Virus record (IMG/VR): IMGVR_UViG_3300042453_002324
Location: 1 to 36,537 of that record
Reading direction: 5' to 3' (one strand)
From: a virus
DNA length: 36,537 nt
The stretch's first letter is position 1. Each line of letters begins with the position of its first letter. Positions 15,746 to 23,018 of the stretch are shown piece after piece. The position numbers and the translations under genes were made by a program. The notes beneath the pieces were generated by a model. It worked only from the letters and a program-made list of their open reading frames with translations, was not told where the DNA came from and searched no databases.

Positions 15746-16339
15746 CTACCACCTCCCGCTGACAGACTCGCTGGCCAGTAGCGTCTCGAACGCCAGCGGC
15801 ACCGCCGACGGCCTGTCGGCCGATGAGGCCTCGCGGTTCGCGTAAAGGTGGCCCACGTACAGCAGGATGGCCGTGCGGAGCTGCGGCGAGACCTGGGCCT
15901 GGCCGGCCCAGTACGTGACCGTGAGCGTGGTAAGGTCCGACATCAACGGAGCGGATGAGAATCGGATCTGGCCGGCGTCGGCGTCGACCGTGTACGTGGA
16001 CGAGCTCACGGCCGTGCCGTCGATGTCGATGGCCACCGGGTAGCTTCCGCCAGTCAGCACCGGCACCACCGGCAGGCCGAGCACCACCGGGCCGATGCCG
16101 TCAGGCCCACGGGTCCAGCCGGTGCCGTCGGTGGCGTCAAACTTCGCCCGGAGCTGCTGCGGTGCCAGGGCCACGCCCAGCCGCCGCTCGATCAGCCGGC
16201 GGGCCGTGGCAATCATCGACACAATCAGCGTGTCGTCGTCTTCCTGCTCGGGCAGGAGCGACAAGTGAGCCTTGGCCATTGCCAGCGAGACGGGCTCCAC
16301 GATCGGCTGCGTGGCGTTTGCGAGAGAGCGGAGACGCAT
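15746..16339 (-). CDS. Head-tail connector (HK97 gp6-like)
   Basis: This 197-residue protein opens with 'PVSLAMAKAHLSLLPEQEDD' and 'TLIVSMIATARRLIERRLGV', the helical signature of gp6-type head-tail connectors, which bind as a ring under the portal. A beta-rich middle and a C-terminal helix 'QLRTAILLYVGHLYANREAS' complete the fold, including the usual Tyr/Asn/Arg-Glu near the end. It is a little longer than HK97 gp6, as is common in the family. Confidence 0.82.
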   Translation of the reverse strand: MRLRSLANATQPIVEPVSLAMAKAHLSLLPEQEDDDTLIVSMIATARRLIERRLGVALAPQQLRAKFDATDGTGWTRGPDGIGPVVLGLPVVPVLTGGSYPVAIDIDGTAVSSSTYTVDADAGQIRFSSAPLMSDLTTLTVTYWAGQAQVSPQLRTAILLYVGHLYANREASSADRPSAVPLAFETLLASESVSGRW

Positions 16340-16342
16340 GGA

Positions 16343-16528
16343 TCACCTCTCCAGCTTCGCGGTTCGCTTCTCCGGCTCGGGGGCGACTGCTCGCTCGACG
16401 ATCGGGGCCTCGGTGGTTTCCACCGCGTAGCCCTCCTGCTCGAGCACCAGGGCGAAGTCGGGCAGTTTCTCGACGACGTCGCCGGCCTTGTGGCCCCAGC
16501 CGTCGCGGATGAATTTCATGTTTGGCAC
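16343..16528 (-). CDS. Small hypothetical head-region protein
   Basis: This 61-residue protein reads VPNMKFIRDGWGHKAGDVVE and onwards to a Lys/Arg-rich C-terminus. Small proteins with this 'GxKAGDVVE.' beta-rich start are common between capsid and connector genes; function unknown. The GTG at 16528 is chosen because AAGGA lies eight bases upstream. An ATG at 16519 is also possible. A frame open to 16567 would place its start inside a 12-bp hairpin and is unlikely. Confidence 0.6.
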   Translation of the reverse strand: MPNMKFIRDGWGHKAGDVVEKLPDFALVLEQEGYAVETTEAPIVERAVAPEPEKRTAKLER

Positions 16529-16553
16529 GGCGCGATTCCTTGGGGATAGAGAT

Positions 16554-16584
16554 GCGGCCGGGGGCATTTGGCGCCCCCGGCCGC
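16554..16584 (-). terminator. Strong hairpin downstream of the major capsid gene
   Basis: GCGGCCGGGGGC and its exact complement GCCCCCGGCCGC form a perfect 12-bp, all-GC stem around a 7-base loop. It begins 23 bases beyond the capsid stop codon. No T-tract follows, so it does not fit an ordinary intrinsic terminator. It may stabilise the 3' end of the capsid mRNA or cause partial termination that lowers expression of the downstream genes. Confidence 0.5.
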
Positions 16585-16606
16585 TCAGTTGGTCACGCTG
16601 CTGTTA

Positions 16607-17827
16607 TTAGCTGGCAGCCTTGGCGAGCCGTCCGACGAACTCGGGGGCGTGGTTGGCCACGCCGAACCGGGTGTTCGCCACGTAGAGCACCTGGCGATTC
16701 CGCATCAGGATCTCTCGGCCGGCTTCGATTTCGAGGCCGCTGTCCTTCACGCCGATGACCGATGCCATCGAGAAGTCGCCGTAGAGAGCCAGCGTCGTCG
16801 CGGGCAGGCCCTTGACGAGGTAGACCGGGGCACCGAACACCGTCGGAACCACTCGGCCGCCGCCGACCGTCATGGTCGTCTGCTGGGCCGACCACAGCTT
16901 CATCAGGTCCACCCAGCCGGCACGGCTGGCGACCCACGAGCTGGTGCCCATCACGGTCTCGTCGACCTTGCCGACAACGTCAGCGAGGTTGTTGAGCGTG
17001 GTCGCGGCCGATGCCCCGACGGTGATGGTGTTGCCGCTGGCCACCGAGGCCGCGAGGCCGGTGATGGACGGGCTGGACGCGTTGCCGCCGAGCCACGTTG
17101 CGTCGAACTTCTGGGCGTAGGACAGAGCGAACCGCTCGGCCACGAGGCCCGCCACGTCGATCGGCGAGTCCTCGAGCAGGCTCCGGGACACGGCCACGCT
17201 GGCACGCATCTCGTAGAGGGTCAGGTCCGACACGCTCGTCGAGAGATCCTGATCGGTCGTCGCGGTGCCTTCACCGACGAACGACGCGGTGGCATCACCG
17301 ACCTTCGGGAAGCTGATCTTGGCACCGGTGGGCCGGATGACCGTGGCGAGCTGCAGGCCCACCGACGCGTACTGGAGCCGGTTGACGATGGCGTTGTAGA
17401 GCTCGCCGATCACGTACTCGGCGCCCTTGGCGTCGTAGGTCGAGCTGGTCTCGCCCATCGCCCGGATTTCACCGGTGTAGAGCTGCCGCAGGTAGCCGCC
17501 CACCAGGCTGGCTGCCTTGGCGGACGAGTAGGCCTGGACGCCGGAGCGGATGTCCGCCCGCTCGCTGGTGACTTCGCCCTTCTCGACCGCGGCGCGGGGC
17601 TCGCTGTCGGAGACGTTGCTGAGCTTGGAACGAGCCGCCGAGAGCCGGGCCTCGATCGCGTTCTCGCGCTCGACGACCACGTTGAGCTCGTCCGCACGCG
17701 TCAGCGCCCTTTCCAGGGCGGCCGCCGCAGCGCCGTCCTTATCGTCGGCGGGATCGACGTTTCGCAGGTTTTCGATCTGCGGGATGAGGGCGGAGATTTC
17801 GTCCTGGGCGAGGCGGAGCTTATTCAT
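16607..17827 (-). CDS. Major capsid protein, HK97 fold
   Basis: This 406-residue protein matches HK97-type capsid proteins. Residues 1-100 are a charged helical delta/scaffold domain (DEISALIPQIENLRNVDPAD; VVERENAIEARLSAARSKL). The mature domain shows 'VIGELYNAIVNRLQYASVGL', 'GAKISFPKVGDATASFVGEG', 'LYEMRASVAVSRSLLEDSP', 'GWVDLMKLWSAQQTT' and the C-terminal 'NRQVLYVANTRFGVANHAPE'. The delta domain should be removed by the prohead protease encoded at 20978-21685. The ribosome site is GAGGACAACC before the ATG. The gene is isolated: 84 bases of non-coding sequence precede it and a strong hairpin follows, consistent with separate high expression. Confidence 0.92.
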   Translation of the reverse strand: MNKLRLAQDEISALIPQIENLRNVDPADDKDGAAAAALERALTRADELNVVVERENAIEARLSAARSKLSNVSDSEPRAAVEKGEVTSERADIRSGVQAYSSAKAASLVGGYLRQLYTGEIRAMGETSSTYDAKGAEYVIGELYNAIVNRLQYASVGLQLATVIRPTGAKISFPKVGDATASFVGEGTATTDQDLSTSVSDLTLYEMRASVAVSRSLLEDSPIDVAGLVAERFALSYAQKFDATWLGGNASSPSITGLAASVASGNTITVGASAATTLNNLADVVGKVDETVMGTSSWVASRAGWVDLMKLWSAQQTTMTVGGGRVVPTVFGAPVYLVKGLPATTLALYGDFSMASVIGVKDSGLEIEAGREILMRNRQVLYVANTRFGVANHAPEFVGRLAKAAS

Positions 17828-17911
17828 GGTTGTCCTCGGGAATGTGGATCGGTGTCGTGAACGACTCGCACACTTTCGCCGGTCTCGGCTGGCCGTCGAA
17901 GTTGGCCCGTT

Positions 17912-18184
17912 CTACGGTAGATTTTTTCTGCACTTGCCGTCGGGGCACGTGCCGCACTTGCAAGCCCACCGGCTGCCGTCAGGCCGCACTGTGTAGCCTT
18001 TGCCACCGCAGGGGCAGGCGGCCGGGGCCGCTGGCTTCTCGGGCTCTCGTGCTGGCTCGACTGCCAGAGACGCATAGGCCACGGTCACGCAGCCAGCGGC
18101 CCTGGCACGCTCGGCGGCAATGCTCGACGGGTCGTGCGATGCCCACGCCAGCAGGTAGAGAATCCAGTGCCAGAGAGCGTGCAT
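17912..18184 (-). CDS. Small membrane-associated Cys-motif protein
   Basis: This 90-residue protein has an amphipathic or hydrophobic N-terminus (MHALWHWILYLLAWASHD) and a C-terminal cluster of cysteines (CPCGGKGYTVRPDGSRWACK, then CGTCPDG), a zinc-ribbon or DnaJ-like CxCG arrangement. No family is recognised. It closes the membrane-protein block and begins directly after the stop of the preceding gene (TAAATG). About 84 bases without a gene follow before the capsid start; I see nothing there beyond the capsid ribosome site. Confidence 0.6.
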   Translation of the reverse strand: MHALWHWILYLLAWASHDPSSIAAERARAAGCVTVAYASLAVEPAREPEKPAAPAACPCGGKGYTVRPDGSRWACKCGTCPDGKCRKNLP

Positions 18185-18463
18185 TTACCACCTCGCATTC
18201 GAGAGAACGAGATGGCCGTCGGTGCCAACGACCGCGTGGGCGAGCTGCACCTCGTCGGCATCGGGGGCCGGCTCCGCAAACAGCAGAGCCGTCAGGCCGA
18301 ACCGTGCGGCCACGCCTGCCACCTTCGCCAGGAATCGCAGCACGGGCCGGTCGGGCCGCGGCGGCACTGGCCGGATCGGAGAGTCTGGGGCGGTGGCCAG
18401 CCACCACGTGGCAGCCACGATGATCACGGCAGCAACGGCCAGCTTCTTCTGGGAGTCAGACAT
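18185..18463 (-). CDS. Small membrane protein
   Basis: This 92-residue protein has one clear transmembrane helix near residues 8-24 (LAVAAVIIVAATWWLATA), a proline-rich linker (RPVPPRPDRP) and a second, weaker hydrophobic helix near 43-62. A hydrophilic C-terminus ends NARW. Its start overlaps the stop of the upstream gene by eight bases. It could be a lysis accessory or a virion membrane component. A longer upstream start overlaps the GlsB-like gene in another frame and is rejected. Confidence 0.6.
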   Translation of the reverse strand: MSDSQKKLAVAAVIIVAATWWLATAPDSPIRPVPPRPDRPVLRFLAKVAGVAARFGLTALLFAEPAPDADEVQLAHAVVGTDGHLVLSNARW

Positions 18464-18686
18464 TCGATTCGCTCCAGAGTCGGTGCAGGTACAGAACCAC
18501 GACGGCGCCGATGATCGAGCCGACAAACCCAGCGGGGCCGGTGCCGAATGGCAGACCACCGGCCACGCTGCCAACCACGCCAACGGCGATCGTCGGCAGC
18601 CAGCCGGCCGGCAGCTTCGACGGCAGCAGGGCCTGGGCCACGGTGCCCACGATCGCCCCAAAGATCGCCCACAGAATCAGGTTCAT
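18456..18686 (-). CDS. GlsB/YeaQ/YmgE-type membrane protein, holin-like candidate
   Basis: This 76-residue protein has three hydrophobic Gly-rich segments: 'LILWAIFGAIVGTVAQALL', 'WLPTIAVGVVGSVAGGLPF' and 'GFVGSIIGAVVVLYLHRLW'. This matches the transglycosylase-associated (GlsB/YeaQ) inner-membrane family in size and topology. The cellular function is poorly known, but small three-helix membrane proteins in a phage lysis block often act as holins. Its ATG overlaps the stop of the peptidase gene, so the two are translated together. Confidence 0.72.
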   Translation of the reverse strand: MNLILWAIFGAIVGTVAQALLPSKLPAGWLPTIAVGVVGSVAGGLPFGTGPAGFVGSIIGAVVVLYLHRLWSESNV

Positions 18687-19750
18687 TGTGCGAGCCCCCA
18701 GTCGGCGTTTTCGAGTTTCTTGTATTCAAACGTGGTGCCAGAGATTGCCCATGAGTCGCCCTGCCTCATGGCCGTTTCGATGTTGTCCTTGCTGGCCCAG
18801 AACGAGCCGTCGGGCTGATCGCTTGGCCAGCGTGGCCCCGCCACCCAGGACGTCTGCCAGGAGTTTTGGATCAGCGCGCCGTCGCGGCCGCCGCCGTTCT
18901 TCTGGTGCCGGATGCCCCAGACGAGCATGGCGTGGCTCCAGGACGTCCCGCGTGTCAGGAATCCATCGGAGTCACGCTGCCGCGGGGTCGGGCCGTAGCC
19001 CACCTGCGAGCAGACGGCCACCGGGTAGCCAGACTCCAGGGCCGATGCCAGCTCGTCCCACGTCTGCACCTGGGCGACTGCGTAGCACTTGTTCTGGTGG
19101 GCCAGCTTGGCGAGCTCAAGCGGCACGCCACGCGAGCCCCATTCACGCGAGAGCGGAATGGAGTAGGTCGTGAGATCGACTGAACCGTATGGCTTTCGGA
19201 ACAGCACGCCGCCGACATCCGGCGTCTTGCACTTGCCGGAGATCCACCGAGCCGCGCCGAATCCGGTGGCGCCGTCGCCGCCGAACTGTGTCGGCTGGCC
19301 CATGCCGAACGTGCGGGCTCCGCCGTAGATCGGCTCGGTGGCCACGGCCGTCGGCGATGATCCCTTGCCGGCCAGCCAATCCGTCGCCAGTGCCGTTTGG
19401 CATCCGAGACCAAACGCAAACGAAACGCATGTCCCGGCGTTGCCCTGGTTCCAGCACTGCCACGGCTCGCCGTAGGTCCGCTGGTGGGCTTTGTTCGTGG
19501 CACGGTAGAGAAACACGTCGAGGCCCTTGGCCTGGCGGACGGCATCAGCACCGGCTTCTTGGAACGTGGGCTTGTCGAGCTCCTGCAGGAACGTCCGCAC
19601 GCCCACGGGGTCGGGCCGGTAGCCGAACGAGTCATCGACGCGGCGTAGAACTCGGTGCGTGTAGTGGTCGATGACTGCGCCAAGAATGGCTGCGCAGATC
19701 ACAAACGCGATTGCCGAGAATGTCCAGACGGCCTTGCGGCGAGACATCAC
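18683..19750 (-). CDS. Membrane-anchored papain-family (C1) cysteine peptidase
   Basis: This 355-residue protein has a single N-terminal hydrophobic helix (residues 9-28, Ala/Ile/Gly-rich) after a MMSRRK basic start, so the catalytic domain should face the periplasm. The domain has the papain constellation: Gln102 and Cys108 in WNQGNAGTCVSFAF, His273 in SWSHAMLVWG and Asn296 in ALIQNSWQTSW. All four catalytic positions are present. The GTG at 19750 overlaps the upstream stop (GTGA); an ATG follows at 19747. Papain-type C1 peptidases are rare in phages. Embedded among membrane proteins and a lipoprotein with no other recognisable lysis enzyme, it is the best endolysin or cell-wall protease candidate. 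An alternative role is maturation of another phage protein. Confidence 0.85.
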   Translation of the reverse strand: MMSRRKAVWTFSAIAFVICAAILGAVIDHYTHRVLRRVDDSFGYRPDPVGVRTFLQELDKPTFQEAGADAVRQAKGLDVFLYRATNKAHQRTYGEPWQCWNQGNAGTCVSFAFGLGCQTALATDWLAGKGSSPTAVATEPIYGGARTFGMGQPTQFGGDGATGFGAARWISGKCKTPDVGGVLFRKPYGSVDLTTYSIPLSREWGSRGVPLELAKLAHQNKCYAVAQVQTWDELASALESGYPVAVCSQVGYGPTPRQRDSDGFLTRGTSWSHAMLVWGIRHQKNGGGRDGALIQNSWQTSWVAGPRWPSDQPDGSFWASKDNIETAMRQGDSWAISGTTFEYKKLENADWGLAQ

Positions 19751-20205
19751 TCAACGGCCTCCTCTGCCGCTTGGGCCAGCTCGCGTAGGGCGGCGCACCA
19801 CTTGCCACGGGCCGCCGCGTCGATCGGCCCGCCGCTCGTGCCGACGGCCTGGTCGAGGAATCGCCCGGCGGCTGCCGAGACGTGCGGCTGATTGCGAGTG
19901 AAACTCTCAGGTAGAAACATGCCCTCGCTCGTGGCGATGCGGACGTCCTCGAGCTGGGCCGCGGTGGTGATCCGCGGGGCGGCTGCGGCGCCGTCTTTGT
20001 CGAGGGCCTCGGCCACGCCGCGGCACAGGCCAGCAAACGCCGCGGCGTCGTCCGGGGCCGATGGGCCGATGAACTTCCCGCGAAGGTCGAGGCCGGCGGC
20101 GGGTGTCGGGCGGTGGGTAGGCCGCGGCCAATTCTCCACGCAGGCCGCAAGCACCACGCCGCCGGCCAAAGCAGCAACGGCGATGTATCTCTGGCGATCG
20201 GTCAT
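19747..20205 (-). CDS. Lipoprotein, outer spanin-like candidate
   Basis: This 152-residue protein opens with a short basic start, a hydrophobic segment (YIAVAALAGGVVLAAC) and a lipobox L-A-A-C with Cys22, so the mature protein is probably lipid-anchored. A proline-rich stretch follows (WPRPTHRPTPAAG), then a helical, Ala-rich domain. Signal plus lipobox plus proline-rich segment resembles outer-membrane spanin subunits, though the mature part (about 130 residues) is longer than most. Its ATG overlaps the stop of the coiled-coil protein. A virion or peptidase-partner lipoprotein is the alternative. Confidence 0.6.
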   Translation of the reverse strand: MTDRQRYIAVAALAGGVVLAACVENWPRPTHRPTPAAGLDLRGKFIGPSAPDDAAAFAGLCRGVAEALDKDGAAAAPRITTAAQLEDVRIATSEGMFLPESFTRNQPHVSAAAGRFLDQAVGTSGGPIDAAARGKWCAALRELAQAAEEAVE

Positions 20206-20480
20206 TTCTTCTCGCTCCCGTGCAGCAGGTCGAGCCACAACGTGTCGACGGCCTTGGAGGCCTCCTCGTCCAGCTTCTTGACGGCCGCCAGTTGGTCGCG
20301 GACCTCGAGCAGCGAGTCAATGGCCTCCCGGGCGTCTGGTGCCACAGGCGTGGCAGCCGGAGCCATTGCCGGGACGCGGAACAGATCCTCGGCCGACGGC
20401 ATTGCGGGCAGAGACTTGGCGCCGCCCTTCGGCCAGAAGAGGAACGCGAGCGAGGCCAGGACGAGTAGGCCGGTGATCAT
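20202..20480 (-). CDS. Single-pass membrane protein with coiled coil, inner spanin-like candidate
   Basis: This 92-residue protein has an N-terminal transmembrane helix (residues 2-16, ITGLLVLASLAFLFW), a Pro/Ala-rich linker (PAMAPAATPVAP) and a charged heptad-like C-terminal helix (AIDSLLEVRDQLAAVKKLDE). This is the topology of an inner spanin subunit, a membrane anchor plus periplasmic coiled coil, and it directly precedes the lipoprotein gene with an ATGA overlap. Function is inferred from topology and pairing only. Confidence 0.55.
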   Translation of the reverse strand: MITGLLVLASLAFLFWPKGGAKSLPAMPSAEDLFRVPAMAPAATPVAPDAREAIDSLLEVRDQLAAVKKLDEEASKAVDTLWLDLLHGSEKK

Positions 20481-20833
20481 GTGGAGCTCCTTGAGATTCT
20501 GAGAAGGGCCTCGACGGCACCGGCAGCGAGCGAGAGAACGAGCAGGCGAGCGGCCGGCCGCAGCAGCATCCACGCGGGCCACGTGGCCACCGGGACGGCC
20601 TTGTCGGCCAGTGAGTCGAACAACACGGCTGCGGCCGTGACGGCCACCTCGCGCTTCTGTGGCCCCGTGAGCGATGCCACAGCGTCCAGGCCAGCCACGG
20701 CCAGCCAGAGCATCTGCACGAGCAGCCGGCCAAACTCCTGCCACGTGAGGCCGTCTCGGGCCTGCTCGCGGGCAGACGCAAAGAACACGTTCAGCCGGGC
20801 CGACACGGTGGCGATTGATTCTTCTGCGATCAT
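20477..20833 (-). CDS. Small membrane protein, holin-like candidate
   Basis: This 118-residue protein has two hydrophobic helices, around residues 30-50 (LLVQMLWLAVAGLDAVASL) and 85-112 (WMLLRPAARLLVLSLAAGAV), separated by a loop with a Lys/Arg. The N-terminal 25 residues are charged and helical. The layout fits a class II holin but no family is recognised. The ATG overlaps the stop of the upstream zinc-ribbon gene (ATGA); a longer frame to 20974 covers that gene and is rejected. Confidence 0.5.
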   Translation of the reverse strand: MIAEESIATVSARLNVFFASAREQARDGLTWQEFGRLLVQMLWLAVAGLDAVASLTGPQKREVAVTAAAVLFDSLADKAVPVATWPAWMLLRPAARLLVLSLAAGAVEALLRISRSST

Positions 20834-20997
20834 CGCTTCCGGCTCCAGATCTCGGTGGCTGGCACGAGCCGTTTCCGGCGGGCGTGGCAGCAGGTGCATT
20901 CCAGACGCTGGACCTGGTCGTCGCCGGCACGGCGCGACGTGATCACGCGGCAGCGGCTCCCGCACTTGCGGCACGACCTACTTGATTCGTGGGACAT
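20830..20997 (-). CDS. Short zinc-ribbon protein
   Basis: This 55-residue protein, MSHESSRSCRKCGSRCRVIT and onwards, has two Cys pairs: CRKCGSRC near residue 9-16 and CTCC near residue 38. The first is a CxxCxxxC arrangement and the second gives the remaining ligands, so a single zinc ribbon is likely. It is rich in Arg (RRAGDD, HARRKRL), which suggests nucleic-acid binding, perhaps a Com-like translational regulator. It overlaps the prohead protease gene by 20 bases and the next gene by four. Confidence 0.6.
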   Translation of the reverse strand: MSHESSRSCRKCGSRCRVITSRRAGDDQVQRLECTCCHARRKRLVPATEIWSRKR

Positions 20998-21685
20998 TCG
21001 ACTTGAGCCTCGCAGAGATCAGCCGGGCCGATGCTGCTGTCAGTGCGTAGGACCAGCGGCGGCGCTTGTCGGCCGCCTCGTCGGCGACACGCTCGGCGAG
21101 CTGCTCGAGCTCGTGGCTGTTCAGGTTCTGCTGCCGCCAGGCGTCGAGCGACCGGAGAGCGGCCGACGACTGCGGATAGGCTGGCCGGGTCACGACAGAG
21201 ACGTCGTACAGGTTGCCTACCTCGCTCACGGTCCGGACGGCCGAGCCGTCGGCCTCTTGCGTCCACGACTCGCCGCCGGGGGCCACCGAGAACGCGAAGG
21301 ATGCCCCGTAGAGATCACCTCGACGGACGAGCGTCACGATGTCGCGGCCGAGCGTCGTGTCGGGCGGGCTGATCGAGTAGGCGAGCCCACGCTCGGAGAT
21401 CGCCAGCTTCAGCGTATCGTTCGTGGTACGGCCGATGGGCTGGCCCTCGTGGTCGAACAGGGCCACAACGTCCATGCCGCCGCGCGGGTCGTTCCGGTGG
21501 CGGCCGACGACCTTGTCGAATGCGGTGGGCGCGAAGACCTCCCGGAAATTACCTAGGTCTTCGCTCTTGGAATTGAACGGCGGCGAAATGCCCTTGATGG
21601 TCGGCGAGGCCGCGGACCGCTCCTCGAGCTCAATCGGCTCAACGCCGGCTGGAACGTATCGCCGTTCGATTTCTTGATCAGGCAT
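20978..21685 (-). CDS. Prohead (capsid maturation) protease, HK97 type
   Basis: This 235-residue serine protease matches the S78/HK97 prohead protease family: 'IKGISPPFNSKSEDLG', 'FREVFAPTAFDKVV', His79 in ALFDHEGQPIGRT and Ser129 in GDLYGASFAFSV. It should remove the capsid scaffold domain. Its ATG overlaps the portal stop by eight bases. The C-terminal part (about residues 175-235) is helical and Arg-rich. The protease is normally next to the capsid gene. Here eight other genes separate them by about 3.1 kb. Confidence 0.88.
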   Translation of the reverse strand: MPDQEIERRYVPAGVEPIELEERSAASPTIKGISPPFNSKSEDLGNFREVFAPTAFDKVVGRHRNDPRGGMDVVALFDHEGQPIGRTTNDTLKLAISERGLAYSISPPDTTLGRDIVTLVRRGDLYGASFAFSVAPGGESWTQEADGSAVRTVSEVGNLYDVSVVTRPAYPQSSAALRSLDAWRQQNLNSHELEQLAERVADEAADKRRRWSYALTAASARLISARLKSNVPRIK

Positions 21686-23018
21686 CGGTCGGCTCCGTTT
21701 CTGTTTGCGGAATGTCCTCGGGCTCGATCGTGTCGGCCGGGAACTGCGACCCGGTCGGCACGGCATCCGGGCCGGTGCCGGTGGCCGACGTGCCAAGCGG
21801 CGCGAAGCCGAGTTGCATGTAGGTCGTGTTTGCCGCCGGGTTCTCCAGCAGGTCGAGATCCTCAAGGTCGCGGAGCTCGTTGGGCGAGATCGCGCCGCAG
21901 TTGAAGAGGAACTGGTACAGGGCCACGCGGGCCTGGGTGTCACCGCGGAGCAGTGCCCGGCTGTCGAGGCGGCAGTAATGCCGGCCGTCCATCGGGTTGT
22001 CGTATGTCCGCAGGATCGACCGGTCGATCGCGCCCTCGAAACGCTTCTGCCACGGCAGCAGGCCGAACACGTGGGCGGTCACGAACTCCTGCTCGACGTT
22101 GCTGTACTTGGCCATCGCGTCGTCGCCCAGCAGCGTAGTCGGGATGCCGTAGACTCGGGCGATGTCGGGCAGCATCGACTTGCGAAGCTCCATGAACTGG
22201 TTGGCTTCGTTGCTGTTGCTGTCGATCGCCTTGAATTGCGTCTTCTTGGGCAGGATCGCGGTCGACCCGCGCTTCTTCGGGCCGCCGTAGATCTCACGCC
22301 ACTGATCGCGGAAGCGGGCCTGAGCCTCAGCCGGGATGTCTTCCTGCGTTTCGATCACGCCGTCGGGCCGGGCGGAGTTGTCCCAGAACGAAGTCGCCGC
22401 CAGGTCGAGCTTTCGGGCCAGGGCCACGCTCGTGGCGCAGAGCTCGGCGGGTAGCTGGCCCTCGTAGCTGTTGTCACTCATCCAGCGGTAGTGAACGATC
22501 TCGCTCTGTTGAAAATCCTTGTACGTTCCACGCGGCAGCAGGTAGCGGTAGATGAGCCCGTCAGCGCCCTTCATGCACGTCATGCGGCTGGGGTGCAGCG
22601 GCTCCAGCGACGAGCAGAACCCATTGTCGCCGGCGACGATCCGCGAGTAGGCCCGGCCGTACAGGGCGAGGTGGTAGGACGTGGTTTCCTTGTACTCAAA
22701 GTCAGACTGCCACGAGTTGGGCCGCCACGTGAGAACGTCGTAGCAGGGCAGGTCATGGCAGTGCGTCTTCGGGAAGCCAGGCCGGCGGCGGATGATCTCG
22801 GTGGGCATACACGCCAGCGAGCTGGCGATGAACCGCACGCACGCCAGAATGCACGTCACGCGGACGGCCACCTCGGCCGACATCGTGTCGGTCTGGAGGA
22901 TCGCACCGATCGGCAGGTGGTCGGCCAGGGCACGCAAGTCGTACTTGGCGGTATTCTTGCCAGCCCGCGGCGCCCGCGGCTTGGCCGTCGTCTTTTTCAC
23001 AGCTCGATTATTTGCCAT
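21678..23018 (-). CDS. Portal protein, HK97-type
   Basis: This 446-residue portal subunit carries family blocks in order: 'VTCILACVRFIASSLACMP', 'WQSDFEYKETTSYHLALYGR', 'LEPLHPSRMTCM', 'IPTTLLGDDAMAKYSNVEQE' and 'RLDSRALLRGDTQARVALYQ', ending in a Pro/Asp/Thr-rich tail. Twelve copies should form the vertex for DNA entry. The length is usual for phage_portal family members. The start overlaps the large-terminase stop by 22 bases. Confidence 0.9.
   Translation of the reverse strand: MANNRAVKKTTAKPRAPRAGKNTAKYDLRALADHLPIGAILQTDTMSAEVAVRVTCILACVRFIASSLACMPTEIIRRRPGFPKTHCHDLPCYDVLTWRPNSWQSDFEYKETTSYHLALYGRAYSRIVAGDNGFCSSLEPLHPSRMTCMKGADGLIYRYLLPRGTYKDFQQSEIVHYRWMSDNSYEGQLPAELCATSVALARKLDLAATSFWDNSARPDGVIETQEDIPAEAQARFRDQWREIYGGPKKRGSTAILPKKTQFKAIDSNSNEANQFMELRKSMLPDIARVYGIPTTLLGDDAMAKYSNVEQEFVTAHVFGLLPWQKRFEGAIDRSILRTYDNPMDGRHYCRLDSRALLRGDTQARVALYQFLFNCGAISPNELRDLEDLDLLENPAANTTYMQLGFAPLGTSATGTGPDAVPTGSQFPADTIEPEDIPQTETEPTDA

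Noticed and set aside
16568-17860. A 430-codon plus-strand frame opposite the capsid gene
   Set aside because: It is the antisense shadow of the GC-rich capsid gene, with atypical His/Arg/Gly-rich composition and no neighbour on that strand.
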